From Siphonodentalium dalli (lineage: Eukaryota > Mollusca > Scaphopoda > Gadilida > Siphonodentaliidae): DNA of 64,000 nucleotides. How positions within the stretch are numbered: position 1 is the stretch's first letter; the number at the start of each line of letters is the position of its first letter. The stretch spans positions 253,582,484-253,646,483 of the forward strand of contig CP136064.1 in the NCBI GenBank assembly GCA_032622095.1, written 5' to 3'. Positions 34,397 through 46,164 of this stretch are shown here, one piece after another. The position numbers and the translations under genes are program-made. Below the pieces are notes generated by a model that saw nothing but the letters and a program-made list of their open reading frames with translations, did no database searches and was not told where the DNA came from.

Positions 34397-34651
34397 CATT
34401 TCATCATAGGAGCTGCGCCTGTGCAGCATTAAAGAGCCTGTGCCAGTGCAGTCTCTTATATATGCGCGAGTCTCTCATATGGAGCTTCGCATATATAAGA
34501 GAATGCACTGGCTTAAAAGGTCAAGGTAAATAATGTTAAGTCAATGCATTCTCTTATATGTGCGAGGCTTCCTATGGGAGACTCACATATATAAGAGGAT
34601 GCACTGGCTCAGGGTATTTAATGTTGCTACGCAGCTCCCGTCATGAATGGG
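34397..34651. mobile_element. MITE-B copy 11
   Basis: TTAA at 34393-34396 and 34652-34655. Ends CCATTTCATCATAGGAGC and GCTCCCGTCATGAATGG. Both hairpins present. Confidence 0.75.
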
Positions 34652-34814
34652 TTAATCACTTACTCATACCTTCCCCAAATATCTCCACTTTACTCATCCA
34701 TCTGCCTGTCAATATCAAGTGCCTGTTATTACGCAAGGGGTATTAGCGGCATGCACCTGGCAGTGCAACTTACCAGGATACAGAAACAAAGAGGGTGTCA
34801 CCATGTCAGTTTAC

Positions 34815-34945
34815 TTTACTGGTATGCAGGATTCACGTTATTTTAATGTGGTACTCAGGATTCATACTCCACTGCTGACTGGTACTCAGGATGCATACTC
34901 CCCTGTTAACTGGTACTCGGGGATTCATATGCCCAACTTAACTGG
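34815..34945 (+). repeat. Degenerate tandem repeat, about 37-bp period
   Basis: ACTGGTATGCAGGATTCAC, GTGGTACTCAGGATTCAT, ACTGGTACTCAGGATGCAT and ACTGGTACTCGGGGATTCAT follow in series. Confidence 0.6.
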
Positions 34946-35088
34946 AAAATTCAGCATTCAAAAAAAGGCTGCTACACCTATATTCTCACACAATTTTATA
35001 CAATAAGTTATGGATCCACTCAGAAAATGTGTGAAAACTTATATCGGTGTTACTTAGTCTTGTATTCTATATTTGAACTCGTCAGCAG

Positions 35089-35202
35089 AATTCACCCCAC
35101 AGGCAGTGAGTTTGATCCAGCGATCTAATTCACCCCACAGGCAGTGAGTTTGATCCAGCGATCTAATTCACCCTACAGGCAGTGAGTTTGATCCAGCGAT
35201 CT
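35089..35202 (+). repeat. 38-bp tandem repeat, three copies
   Basis: AATTCACCCCACAGGCAGTG...GATCCAGCGATCT units start at 35089, 35127 and 35165 and are almost identical. Confidence 0.9.
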
Positions 35203-35464
35203 GACCTCTTCGATGCGACGACCAGATAAATTCACTGTATTGAAAATAGGTTTATTATAAGATTTACATGACAATTATTAAACCGAAATAACATTTGAAT
35301 GGTATAAACCAATGTAACATGTCGTTAGAATAGAAGAAACTCAATATGAGCGATAACTTGAAAATGTATTAAGGGGGTGTGCAATCCATAAGATAGAGGA
35401 TACAGAATAGAAATGGTTAAACCACTAAGCCATGTTTTGACATAAACCTCATTGGTAATAATTA

Positions 35465-35660
35465 CCTCCGAAGGGGGGTATACTGTTTAGCACCAGCCCG
35501 TCCGTGAGACCGATGACTGTTCATGTCATAACTTGAACAGAAGTGCTCGGATCTCAATGAAATTTGGGTATGGATGTTCACTACTATGAGGACATTCAAT
35601 AGAGGGTTCCATCGTTTTGTTAGGGTGTCCCATTCCAGTTTTCACTGGAAAATCATTGCT
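35465..35660 (+). repeat. Fragment of a pearl-like element
   Basis: GAAGGGGGGTATACTG and GCCCGTCCGTGAG match the start of the element at 6885. A core-like TGAAATTTGGGTATGGATG follows. 35203-35464 shows nothing else. Confidence 0.45.
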
Positions 35661-35734
35661 GCATGTCAAAACTACAACCACTGTAGAGTAAGCTGTTGAA
35701 TAAGAGTAGCTTCCCATTCCATGAATACAATCAG

Positions 35735-36072
35735 GTCTTGGAATAGTGTGTCTGTCATTGGCTGAATGAGGTCCCCAGATGGTGAATTTAGTGATGCTAT
35801 CCCACATAATGGGCTATCTTCACCAAATAAATACCTCTGCGAACCTCATTCTACTTGGGAGACCTAGGATCTGTTTGAATTTCCGGGCCAGTCGAAGTTG
35901 GTGATGTTCACCCTTTAGTCACCTCGATTATGCATTTTATCTTCTGCAAATTAGGGGATATAGAAACTGAACAGAAGGGGAAATAGTAACTAAAAAAACA
36001 AAGTTAATTTGAGACCATAGATACTTCCCAGAAGATGAGGCATACGTAGAATGAGGTCACCAAAGTGTGAAT
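35735..36072. mobile_element. Family F copy 7 (right end lost)
   Basis: Left arm GGTCTTGGAATAGTGTGTCTG, first hairpin (GAGGTCCCCAGATGGTGAA), spacer with CACCTCGATTATGCATTTTA, and the start of the second hairpin, which stops at GACGCTAGC near 36083. Confidence 0.65.
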
Positions 36073-36313
36073 TTGGTGACGCTAGCTCATAGTCAGTGTT
36101 TATGGGTAAAAACTTGGTACTGGTATGGTTAAATATATTATGCATACTTAAACGTGAGCTTAACATTGAAACCATACATGGCATCTGATGCATGTTCCAC
36201 ACGCGGCTGTCATTTGCTTGGCATGCTATGGATTATCACATTATACACAAAAGCTTAAATAGAATAGATATCACCCAAAATTTAATTTAAAGTGACAATC
36301 GAGACTCATTTAA

Positions 36314-36540
36314 CCGTTTTTTAGTAAATGGATTCTCCCATTCAGTTATAAGAGTATACGTTGGAATTGTCTATTATTGATCTGGACTCTTGAGGGATGT
36401 TCAAGTAACAAAAGCAGACGACAGACAGATGAAAAGCTAATATTAGTGCAGAAGGATTCATATTCGTTGGTGAGAAATGTTCCGATAATGAGTTCAACAA
36501 ACTATACCTGGTCGTCAATGAGTTTTTAGAAACAGTTAAG
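36314..36540 (+). mobile_element. MITE-A copy 6, left portion
   Basis: TTAA at 36310-36313, left end CGTTTTTTAGTAAATGG, then the usual CTCCCATTCAGTTATAAGAG and hairpin start GAAATGTTCCGATAATGAG. The right end is lost before family F copy 8. Confidence 0.6.
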
Positions 36541-36569
36541 TTTATATAGAATCTTCTAGCATCCAGGCC

Positions 36570-36905
36570 TCAAAATGTGGTGCTTGTCATATGCAGAATG
36601 AGGTCCACATAGGGTGAATTTAGTGACGCTACCCAACACAGCGGGCTACCATCAGTGATTTTGTTCTCTGGTGATATCATTATGCATGGCTTCGTCTTCT
36701 CTGGGAGACTTAGACATTTCCCATATAGAGAAACTAAACTAAAAAATAAAACTTGAAGAAACTAAAAAACTTGTTAATTTGATAATAAAGATATATTCCA
36801 GAGAATGTGAGGCCTAAGCACCGCTGTGCTGTGTAACATCACTAATTTCACCCTCTATGGACCTCATTCTACAAATGTACAGCATCATATTTTGAGGCCT
36901 GTAAG
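36570..36905. mobile_element. Family F copy 8, degenerate
   Basis: Outer arms CAGGCCTCAAAATGTGGTGC and its complement near ATATTTTGAGGCCTG. Hairpins partly decayed; the spacer keeps GGCTTCGTCTTCTCTGGGAG. Confidence 0.6.
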
Positions 36906-37465
36906 CATCCAATTAAGGCTAACTACTGCTCGCGTTTGTGGAATTCCAGGAATCTAAATAGATCAACAGCACTAAGCACTAAAGGGACTGCATATATCTC
37001 AGAATGTCTAATACAAATAGCAATGACTCCCGTTACTTTTCAAGAAGCATTACGTCAGTGTATAGCAGGGAATCATATTACTTACAAGAAACATTACGCC
37101 AGTGTAAGCCAACCACAATTCGTGGCAGTACGCAGCTAAAGCCTAATAGAAGATAGTTGCGTGGAATTTTTAATGTGAAACGTGTACGGTGACATCATAT
37201 TGCGGCGATAGCTCCATATAATGGTGTTATTGTGAAGGATATCGGATTGTTTCAGCCTATCAAGCGCATAGCTGTTAATAGTTTCCGTTCACTGAGACTG
37301 CCTCTGAACTTGTTCCATTTTCACCACGGCATGTGTCAATAAAGCGCTCTATTACATAATTAGATATTGCAGATGGTCATACTGTCTTTTGATTGGACAA
37401 AGAGCGATTACGTGTCAGAGAGCAGTTATGACCATTGCATGACCATCACCCGAGCATATATAGCT
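36906..37465. other. No gene recognised
   Basis: Apparently single-copy sequence. Confidence 0.45.
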
Positions 37466-38100
37466 TTATCCGTATGCTGACGCCTTCACGATTGGCACAA
37501 GGTGAGATTTGTGACAAGCGAACTACATGTATTGCTTCCAAATATTTATTCCACATCCATTGACGTGAGGCACTCGTATTCATCGGAATCCCAGCCATTG
37601 AATACATATTATTGTATACCTCTTGTGGAATACAAGCCGGAACTATTCTTGTTGACGTTGTCTTCAAGAAAGATGACGTACATTACGTCGATCATCCGCT
37701 TCCGGTGATCCCCCCATAATTACTGGTTGTTTGCCAGACTTAAATCAGAATAAAGGTAGCTATAGTAACAATGGAGGTGACATTCATGGATTGAATTTAT
37801 CTGACTGAACGTTGTAGAATAAATACAGAACACAACTTGCATCATAATCTCGAATCTTTTATCGAACTCGTTGCGGACGGCGCAAAGTTATATTTCGCTC
37901 GAGCTACGGTCTCGCGAAATATATGTCTATCCTTGCGCCATCCGCAACTCATTCGATAAAAGATTCTCGATTAAGATGCGCGTTGTGTTCTGTCTATTTA
38001 TCCGTCTGCTGACACCATCACGTTGGCACAAGGTGAGAATTGTGGCAAGCGAACTATCGCCCGAGCTATTGTCTTCCAACTATTTATCCGCCTGCTTGCG
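37466..38100 (+). repeat. Direct repeat pair around a hairpin
   Basis: TGCTGACGCCTTCACGATTGG...CACAAGGTGAGATTTGTG at 37476 recurs as TGCTGACACCATCACGTTGG...CACAAGGTGAGAATTGTG at 37999. Between them, 37825-37993 is a hairpin: ACAGAACACAACTTGCATC...TTTTATCGAACTCGTTGCGG folds onto the complementary sequence ending GTTGTGTTCTGT, with tip near TCGAGCTACGG. Confidence 0.7.
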
Positions 38101-38269
38101 TGCAGCGAGAATTGTGTCATATATAATAAAACACCTACTGCCTGCCTTTGGTGGAATAGTGAGAGCTGTTTTACCTATGTGGCATCTTCTGAACCGCAAG
38201 CAGGACTAGTGACCTCAGTATTTATCAATATTCCTACTTAATATTAAAAGACATCTCCTCCGGAAAATG

Positions 38270-39580
38270 ACCCACAAACGTCACAGGATTATTGAAAAAT
38301 CAGCAGGACCAACCAACATCACAGAAATATAGATAAATCAGCAGGACCCACAACATCACAGCATTCTAGAAGGGCCCACCAACATAACAACATTATAGAT
38401 TAAATCAGCAGGACCCACCAACACGACAGCATTATAGCAGGGTCCACCAACATCACAGCATTATAACAGGGCCCACCAATACCAAAGCGTTATACATAAA
38501 TCAGTAGGACGTACCAACACCACAGCATTATAGATAAATCAGCAGGACATACCAACACCACAGCATTATAGATAAATCAGAAGGACCCACCAACATCACA
38601 GTATATAAATCAGCAGGACCCACCAACATCACAGCATTATAGCAGGACCCACCAACATCACAGCATAATTTATATCAGGATCGACCCACCAACATCACAG
38701 CATTAGAACAGCTAGGGCCCACCAACACCACAGCATTATAGATAAATCAGTAGGACCCACCAACATCACAACATTATAGCAGGACCAACCAACATCACAG
38801 TATTAGATCAGGGCCCACCAACGCCACGGCATTAGAGATAAATCAGTAGGACCCACCAACATCACAATATTATACCGTAGCAGAACCCACCAACATCACA
38901 ACATTATAGCAGGACCCACCAACATCACAGTATTAGATCAGGGCCCACCAACGCCACGGCATTAGAGATAAATCAGTAGGACCCACCAACATCACAACAT
39001 TATACCGTAGCAGAACCCACCAACATCACAACATTATAGCAGGACCCACCAACATCACAGTATTAGATCAGGGCCCACCAACGCCACGGCATTAGAGATA
39101 AATCAGTAGGACCCACCAACATCACAACATTATACCCTAGCAGAACCCACCAACATCACAACATTATACCGTAGCAGGACCCACCAACGTCACAACATTA
39201 TAGCACGACCCACCAACATCACAGCATTATAGCTAAGCATGATCCACCAACATCACAATATTTTACCGTAGCAGAACCCACCAACATCACAGCATAATTT
39301 ACATCAGGATCAACCCACCAACATCACATCATTAGAACAGGGCCCACCAACACCACGGCATTATAGATAAATCAGTAGGACTCGCCAACATAACAGCATA
39401 ATTTACATCAGGATCAACCCACCAACATCACATCATTAGAACAGGGCCCACCAACACCACGGCATTAGAGATAAATCAGTAGGACCCACCAACATCACAA
39501 CATTATAGCAGGACCAACCAACATCACAACATTATACCGTAGCAGAACCCACCAACATCACAAAATTATTGTTAAATCAG
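38270..39580 (+). repeat. Minisatellite, about 27-bp unit with higher-order structure
   Basis: About 45 units with consensus GGACCCACCAACATCACAG plus CATTATAG, some extended by ATAAATCAGTA. A composite block of five or so units (including GATCAGGGCCCACCAACGCC) repeats with a period near 130 bp over about 38750-39170. No open frame runs through it. Units are contiguous without unique spacers, so it is not a CRISPR array. Confidence 0.9.
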
Positions 39581-39634
39581 CTAAAAATTTCAACTCAAAT
39601 TAGCAATGTCCATACACCATATAAGGAAATAAGC

Positions 39635-39752
39635 CATCCATGATGGGAGCTGTGCTGTTGCAGCATTAAATATAATGTGCCAGTGCATCTCGTTTTATGA
39701 GAGCTCACACAGGGAGCCTCTCATATATAAGAGAATGCATTGGCATCTGACC
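39635..39752. mobile_element. MITE-B copy 12, fragment
   Basis: CCATCCATGATGGGAGCTG, GCAGCATTAAA and one hairpin (CAGTGCATCTCGTTTTATG ... AAGAGAATGCATTGGC). No TTAA, right half missing. Confidence 0.6.
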
Positions 39753-39929
39753 CATGTAAGCCCTGTGATTTGTATTCAATTAACTGTTCAGCAATGACAA
39801 TTGGGTACTCAAAATGAGTTTGGCACCTCAAATCAGCACACCTGGTCCCCAAATTTTGGAATACCTCATCCAATCATATCTCATATAATAAAGATTTAGA
39901 TCATGTCACGAATCTCTACAACTCCGACT

Positions 39930-40440
39930 GACTCAGGGTTGGGGTAACCTTCTGACTTATCCCTGTGATGATCGTGCATACTCCACCAGTTAAAAACCTG
40001 TGAACTTTTTCATGTTATGACCTGTGTTCGTGGGAGAACTTTACTGACTAATCAATGCAGGGAATATATTTCTTTGTTCTATATGTTCCTTAATCTATAT
40101 CATAGTATAGCGGTACGTGTTCCCAGCTCGCGATTGAATGATTTTTTTGCTTTTGCGAGCCGATATCGCAATAAATATATAATTGATTACCCGGGAGAAA
40201 TTCCATGAATGTAAGCGACGCAAATAAAAATCAGCTTATCAAAGTCACCTAAATCATGCAATCTCAAGCTGGGACCTTCACCTATATAATGTGTAATACA
40301 TGTTTAAGGAACAAGTATTAATTAGAAATATATTACCTGCATTGTTTTTTCAATGTTATTGACTTCCCTATCAGAACATCAAATCAAAAAGTTCACATGT
40401 TTTGAACCGGAGGAGTATGATCTCTATATGGGCGTAGCCA
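39930..40440. mobile_element. Family N copy 1, inverted-arm element
   Basis: Left arm CATACTCCACCAGTTAAAAA...GTGAACTTTTT...GCAGGGAATATATTTCTTTG...TATGTTCCTTA pairs with right arm TAAGGAACAAG...AGAAATATATTACCTGC...AAAAAGTTCACATG...GGAGGAGTATGATC. Its left part recurs at the end of the window. Confidence 0.65.
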
Positions 40441-40491
40441 GAGTAGAAATTCAGGCATGATATATGCTTGAACATAATCGGTCACTTTAAC

Positions 40492-40736
40492 CCTTTTCAT
40501 AATAATGGATTCTCAAATTCGGTTATAAAAGTATACATTAAAACGGTATATTATTCGTTTGGAGGGATGTTCAGGTAACTGACAGAAAAAAAAAGATAAT
40601 GCAAGACCAGAATGATTCATATTCATTGGTGGGAAATGTTCAGATAATAAGTTCAACAAATGGTCGTTTGTTGAACTTATTATCTGAACAATTCCTCTAG
40701 AATCCACTCGTAAATAAGTATTTAGTATAGAGAGTG
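40492..40736. mobile_element. MITE-A copy 7
   Basis: TTAA at 40488-40491 and 40737-40740; ends CCCTTTTCATAATAATGG and TATTTAGTATAGAGAGTG. The internal hairpin is short-centred (TCAACAAATGGTCGTTTGTTGA). Confidence 0.75.
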
Positions 40737-40906
40737 TTAATTAGCCAGCACATTGTTTGAAAGGTTTAAGTGTCAGGGGACCTCAACTTGTATCAAACTG
40801 GAAAAACAAGTTTGTGTCCATCGAAAAATTACAATTAATTGCCCACTTGTTAACCCATCTGTAAAAGATGCCGAAAAACATCGTATAGATGGCAATTGTA
40901 TATTAA

Positions 40907-41224
40907 AGGTACTCAATCCGATCAGACGCTCCTAAATTACTATTTCTTTGGCTTCGGGGGTAAAAAATATTTGATTCGAGTCGAGGAACCCACACATAAA
41001 AGCTCAGAGTGAGTAGATATCGATGTTTGAAGTTTGGAGATCTGGGCCAAAACTTATTCGAATCCACGTGCTCAAACGGACAAATTGCGGTTATAACTTA
41101 ATGTAAGATGGATAACTCTAAAATAAAGTTGTTACTATTAACAAGAATAACCACAATCAAATATTTTTTACCTCCGAAGCCAAATAAATAGTAATTTAGA
41201 AGCGTGTGATCGGATTGAGTACCT
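40907..41224. mobile_element. Family G copy 4
   Basis: TTAA at 40903-40906 and 41225-41228. The right arm is shortened: after the ATAACTCTAAAATAAAG centre it resumes at AATCAAATATTTTTTACC. Its right TTAA is also the left TTAA of MITE-B copy 13. Confidence 0.8.
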
Positions 41225-41228
41225 TTAA

Positions 41229-41489
41229 CCCTTTCATGACTGGAGCGTCCTGGTTATTAACGAAATCCAGATACCAATGCATTCTCTTTTATATGCGAGT
41301 CTCCCATAGGGAGCCCGTCGTTCGTATATATAAGATAATACATTTGCCCTAACAATATTTACCTTGAACTTGTAAACAAGTGCATTCTCTTATATATGCA
41401 AGGTTCCCTGTGGGAGACGCGCATATATAGAGAATGACATGACACAGGCTCTTAAATGCTGTACCAGCACAGCTCCTGTCACGAAAGGG
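41229..41489. mobile_element. MITE-B copy 13
   Basis: TTAA at 41225-41228 (shared with G4) and 41490-41493. Ends CCCTTTCATGACTGGAGC and GCTCCTGTCACGAAAGGG. Both hairpins present. Confidence 0.8.
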
Positions 41490-41537
41490 TTAAAGGATAG
41501 GGTAATAATTATTTCCATGAAGAACAAGATGTTATTA

Positions 41538-42230
41538 GATTGTTGGCAGTTTAAAGGTACTCAATCCGATCAGATAGTCCTATATTACTATTTCTTTGGC
41601 TATTGGGGTAAAAAATATTTGATTCGAGTCGAGGAACACACCCATCAAAGCTCAGAGTGATTAGATATCGACTTTTGAAATCTATTAATTTTCGGATATG
41701 GAGCCCATAAGTTTGCAGAACACGTGACAAAAACGGACAAATTGCGGGTGTAAGATGGATAACTCTAAAATCAAGTGGTTATTATTGTTAATAGTAAGCA
41801 CTTGATTTTAGAGTTATCCATCTTACATCCGCAATTTGTCCGTTTTGATCACGTGTTCTGCCAACTTGTGGGCTACGTATCCGAAAATTAATAGATTTCA
41901 AAAATCGATATCTAATCACTCTGAGCTTTGATGGATGGGTTCCTCGACTCAAATAAAATATGTTTTACCCCCAAAGCCAAAGAAATAGTAATATAGGACC
42001 CTCTGATCGGATTGAGTACCTTTAAATTGCTTTCAGCAGTAAATTAGGTGACAGAATAACTGTGCTACCTACCCCACATTTTGTTCTGGTATACATGCAG
42101 ATAGACCAGCCTGGAGGGCGACTTCGGAGATATACATTATTCTCCCTAAAATGTGCCACTGCTCCCCAGTGTTGTCCTCCACGAAGCAGTGACTTATCTC
42201 TCATACCACAATGCATCTTTCAAACGTAAA
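41538..42230 (+). repeat. Family H copy 1, split by G5
   Basis: GATTGTTGGCAGTTT... resumes after G5 as TTGCTTTCAGCAGT, then TTCTCCCTAAAATGTGCCAC and ACCACAATGCATCTTTCAAA. The same sequence without the insertion is at 52867-53080. Confidence 0.65.
41555..42021. mobile_element. Family G copy 5
   Basis: TTAA at 41551-41554 and 42022-42025. Full-length subtype, with arms that pair almost perfectly for over 200 bp around GTGGTTATTATTGTTAATAG. Very close to G2 in the inner arm. Confidence 0.85.
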
Positions 42231-43115
42231 GTAAGTTCTGTGTAGCGAAGGGACCGAACCGTGTGGTCTTGCAGCTTGTATTGAGCCGCCTATTTAGGTT
42301 TACAATAGAACATGCATATTGAAATAGGATACTCAAATTTATGTGCCAGAACAAACCCGATATGGCGAGGATCTCGCTAGCGAGATTTACGCGCGAGACT
42401 TGCCTATTTACTTCCTTGTTTGTCAGAAATCTGTACCAGGGCGCAAGTCATATTTACTTTTTGATCTTATAGAGTCATAAAGGCCGGGATAAAAACACTG
42501 CATGGTAAGTGAATAGATAAGTACATAACAATTATCGATGACGAGACACAGGATACAACAGTACAAATTAGTGTTAAAGACATGGACCACAGTTACTGGG
42601 CGTAAAGTCCAAAAACTAAGGTTTTAATAGACACCACGCCGCTAAAACACGGGCATGTTGGCAACAATGGCAAGCATACAAACTAGCTAGAACCAAATGA
42701 GTCCAATACATGATACACATCTGAAGAGCCCCCCCCCCTGGGGGCTACCAAACTAGCCATGTTATGGGCTGATCGTCCCCATTGGCCTGCTGAGTGTTAT
42801 CTAAACCAACAACAAAAATTACTACCAAATAACACAAAATATCAACAAAATAAGCCTTGTTATTTTCTTATGAATGCAAAATAACCATGACTGTTATAAA
42901 TTTACCTTTGGAAATTCCCCCAAACTCGGAATCCCCTGTAACACAAAATTTAGACACCGGTTTTCCCAAAACATGTGATGTCTTACCTTGAAAAAATTTT
43001 GGGGATTCACCTTTTCTGTGTTGTATGAACATTGAGAATTTTGGATTATGCTACCAAAGTTAAATTTATACCAGTAATTTTTATTATATATTTATAAGAA
43101 AATATCAATGCATAT
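42231..43115. other. No gene recognised; C run near 42730
   Basis: Single-copy sequence without a supported frame. Confidence 0.45.
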
Positions 43116-43178
43116 AATTTATAAATCGGTATACTAATATAAGGAACTCCCTTACATTAGTATACCGATTTATAAATT
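43116..43178. repeat. 63-bp near-perfect hairpin
   Basis: AATTTATAAATCGGTATACT and its complement, with one or two mismatches and a loop GGAACTCCC. Confidence 0.85.
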
Positions 43179-43282
43179 CGATTATAACAGGGGGGAGTCA
43201 CGGAAAAAATTTACATATATATAGGGCGATAAAAATGTTTTTGCCCCACTCAGGGACCCACCACCCCTCTACCTGCAATTTT

Positions 43283-46164
43283 TAGCTCAACTTTACTTTG
43301 TAAAGTTTGAGCTATTGCCATGGCTTTGTCGCCCGTCGTCCGTGTGTGCGTGTGTGCGTGTGTACGTAAGGCGTCAACAATGCAGTCTACAGGTCGTACC
43401 TTTGGTCGGATCATTATGAAATTTGTCATACATGTAGCTGTTGACATCAACATTTAGACCAGAATGATAAATTTTGGGGTCATTCGGTAAAAAAACATGG
43501 CCGCCAGTGGCCATCTTGCATTTCAAAATTCAATCCATTAGCACGGGCTACAGGGTGTACTGTTTGTCTGATCGTCATGAAATGTGGGGTCATTTGGCCC
43601 AAAAACATGGCCGCCAGCAGCCATCTTGGATTTTACTCTTTGTATGACTAAATTCTTTAGCATGGGCTACAGGTCGTACTTTTAGTCTGATCATCATAAA
43701 ATTAGTCAAGAATGTTAATAATGACATGTAGATGGGAACGAGTCATTTTGGGGTCATTCGGCCAAAAAACATGGCCGCCAGCAGGCATCTATTATTTCAC
43801 TCTTTGTATGACTAAATCCTTTAGCACGGGCTACAGGTCGTACCTTTAGTCCGATCATCATAAAATTTGTCATGGCTGTTGAAATTGGAATGTAGATGGG
43901 AACGAGTCATTTTGGGGTCATTCGGACGAAAAACATGGCCGCCAGCGGCCATCTTGGATTTCAAAATTCAATCCATTAGCACGGGCCACAGGTCGTACTG
44001 TTCGTCTGATTATCATGAAATTTGTCATGGATGTTAATATTGACATGTAGATGGGAACGAGTAATTTTGGGGTCATTCGTCCAAAAAACATGGCGGCCAG
44101 CAGCCATCTTGGATTTTACTCTTTGTATGACTAAATTCTTTAGCACGGGCTACAGGTCGTACCTTTAGTCTGATCATCATCAAATTTGTCATGGATGTTA
44201 ATATTGACATGTAGATGGGAACGAGTAATTTTGGGGTCATTTGGCCTAAAAACATGGCCGCCAGCAGCCATCTTGGATTTTACTCTTTGTATGACTAAAT
44301 CCTTTAGCACGAGCTGCAGGTCGTACCTTTAGTCTGATCATCATAACATTTGTCATGAATGTTAATAATGACATGTAGATGGGAACGAGTCATTTTGGGG
44401 TCATTCGGCCAAAAAACATGGCCGCCAGCAGGCATCTTTGATTTTACTCTTTGTATGACTAAATCCTTAGCACGGGCTACAGGTCGTACCTTTAGTCTGA
44501 TCATCATAAAATGTGTCATGGCTGTTGAAATTGGAATGTAGATGGGAACGAGTCATTTTGGGGTCATTCGGACCAAAAACATGGCCGCCAGCGGCCATCT
44601 TGGATTTCAAAATTTGATCCATTAGCACGGGCCACAGGTCGTACTGTTTGTCTGATCATCATGAAATTTGTCATGGATGATTATATTGACATGTAGATGG
44701 GAACGAGTAATTTTGGGGTCATTCGGCCAAAAAACATGGCCGCCAGCAGCCATCTGGGATTTTACTCTTTGTATGACTAAATCCTTTAGCACGGGCTACA
44801 GGTCGTACCTTTAGTCTGATCATCATAAAATTTGTCATGGCTGTTGAAATTGGAATGTAGATGGGAACGAGGCATTTTGGGGTCATTCGGACAAAAAACA
44901 TGGCCGCCAGCGGCCATCTTGGATTTCAAAATTTGATCCATTAGCACGGGCCACAGGTCGTACTGTTTGTCTGATCATCATGAAATTTGTCATGGATGAT
45001 TATATTGACATGTAGATGGGAACGAGTAATTTTGGGGTCATTCGGCCAAAAAACATGGCCGCCAGCAGCCATCTGGGATTTTACTCTTTGTATGACTAAA
45101 TTCTTTAGCACGGGCTGCAGGTCGTACCTTTAGTTTGATTATCATAAAATTTGTCATGGATGTTAACAATGACATGTAGATGGGAACGAGTAAGTTTGGG
45201 GTCAATAGGCCAAAAAACATGGTCGCCAGCAGCCATCTTGGATTTTACTCTTTGTATGACTAAATTCTTTAGCACGGGCTACAGGTCGTACTTTTAGTCT
45301 GATCATCATAAAATTTGTCATGGTTGTTGAATTTGGAATGTAGATGGGAACGAGTCATTTTGGGTTCATTCGGATAAAAAACATGGCCGCTAGCGGCCAT
45401 CTTGGATTTCAAAATTTAATCCATTAGCACGGGCCACAGGTCGTACTGTTCGTCTGATCATCATGAAATTTGTCATGGATGATAATATTGACATTTAGAT
45501 GGGAACGAGTAATTTTGGGGTCATTCGGCCAAAAAACATGGTCGCCAGCAGCCATCTTGGATTTAACTTTTTGTATGACTAAATCCTTTAGCACGGACTA
45601 CAGGTTGTATCTTTAGTCTGATCATCATTAAATTTGTAATGATTGTTAATAATGACATGTAGATGGGAACAAGTCATTTTGGGGTCATTCGGCCAAAAAA
45701 CATGGCCACCAGCAGTCATCTTTGATTTTACTCTTTGTATGACTAAATCCTTTAGCACGGGCTACAGGTCGTACCTTTAGACTGATCATCATAAAATTTG
45801 TCATGGCTGTTGAAATTGGAATATAGATGGGAACGAGTAATTTTGGGGTCATTTGGCCAAAAAACATGGCCGCCAGCAGCCATCTTGGAATTTACTCTTT
45901 GTATGACTAAATTTTTTAGCACAGGCTACAGGTCGTACCTTTAGTATGAACGTCATCAAATTTGTCATGGATGTTAATGATGACATGTTGATGGGAACAA
46001 CTCATTTTGGGGTCATTCGGCCGAAAACATGGCCGCCAGCAGCCATCTTGGATTTAACTTTTCTCTTCATGTCTATAAACTAGTATTAGACATTCAACTT
46101 TCCATATTCCTAATCGCTCCATTGACTGTAATACATTAAATTATTCCCTTTCCAAGTTGAGCTA
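43283..46164 (+). mobile_element. Pearl-like element, 2.9 kb, about 160-bp core repeated about 17 times
   Basis: Short inverted ends TAGCTCAACTT (43283) and AAGTTGAGCTA (ending 46164). After the left end come GTTTGAGCTATTGCCATGG and a CGTCGTCCGTGTGTGCG microsatellite-like stretch, then a tandem core. Landmarks per unit: GCACGGGCTACAGGTCGTAC, CTGATCATCATAAAATTTGT, ATGTAGATGGGAACGAGT, TTTTGGGGTCATTCGGCC, AACATGGCCGCCAGC and CCATCTTGGATTT. Landmark spacing is mostly 155-165 bp, with variants alternating in places. Open frames on the reverse strand of about 60 codons simply follow the unit and are not genes. Confidence 0.75.

Noticed and set aside
38270-39580. CRISPR-like regularity
   Set aside because: Units are contiguous and degenerate, without unique spacers, in eukaryotic DNA: a minisatellite.
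43250-45867. Recurring 60-codon reverse-strand frames with similar peptides
   Set aside because: They are the tandem core of about 160 bp read repeatedly, with stops in the same place in each unit.
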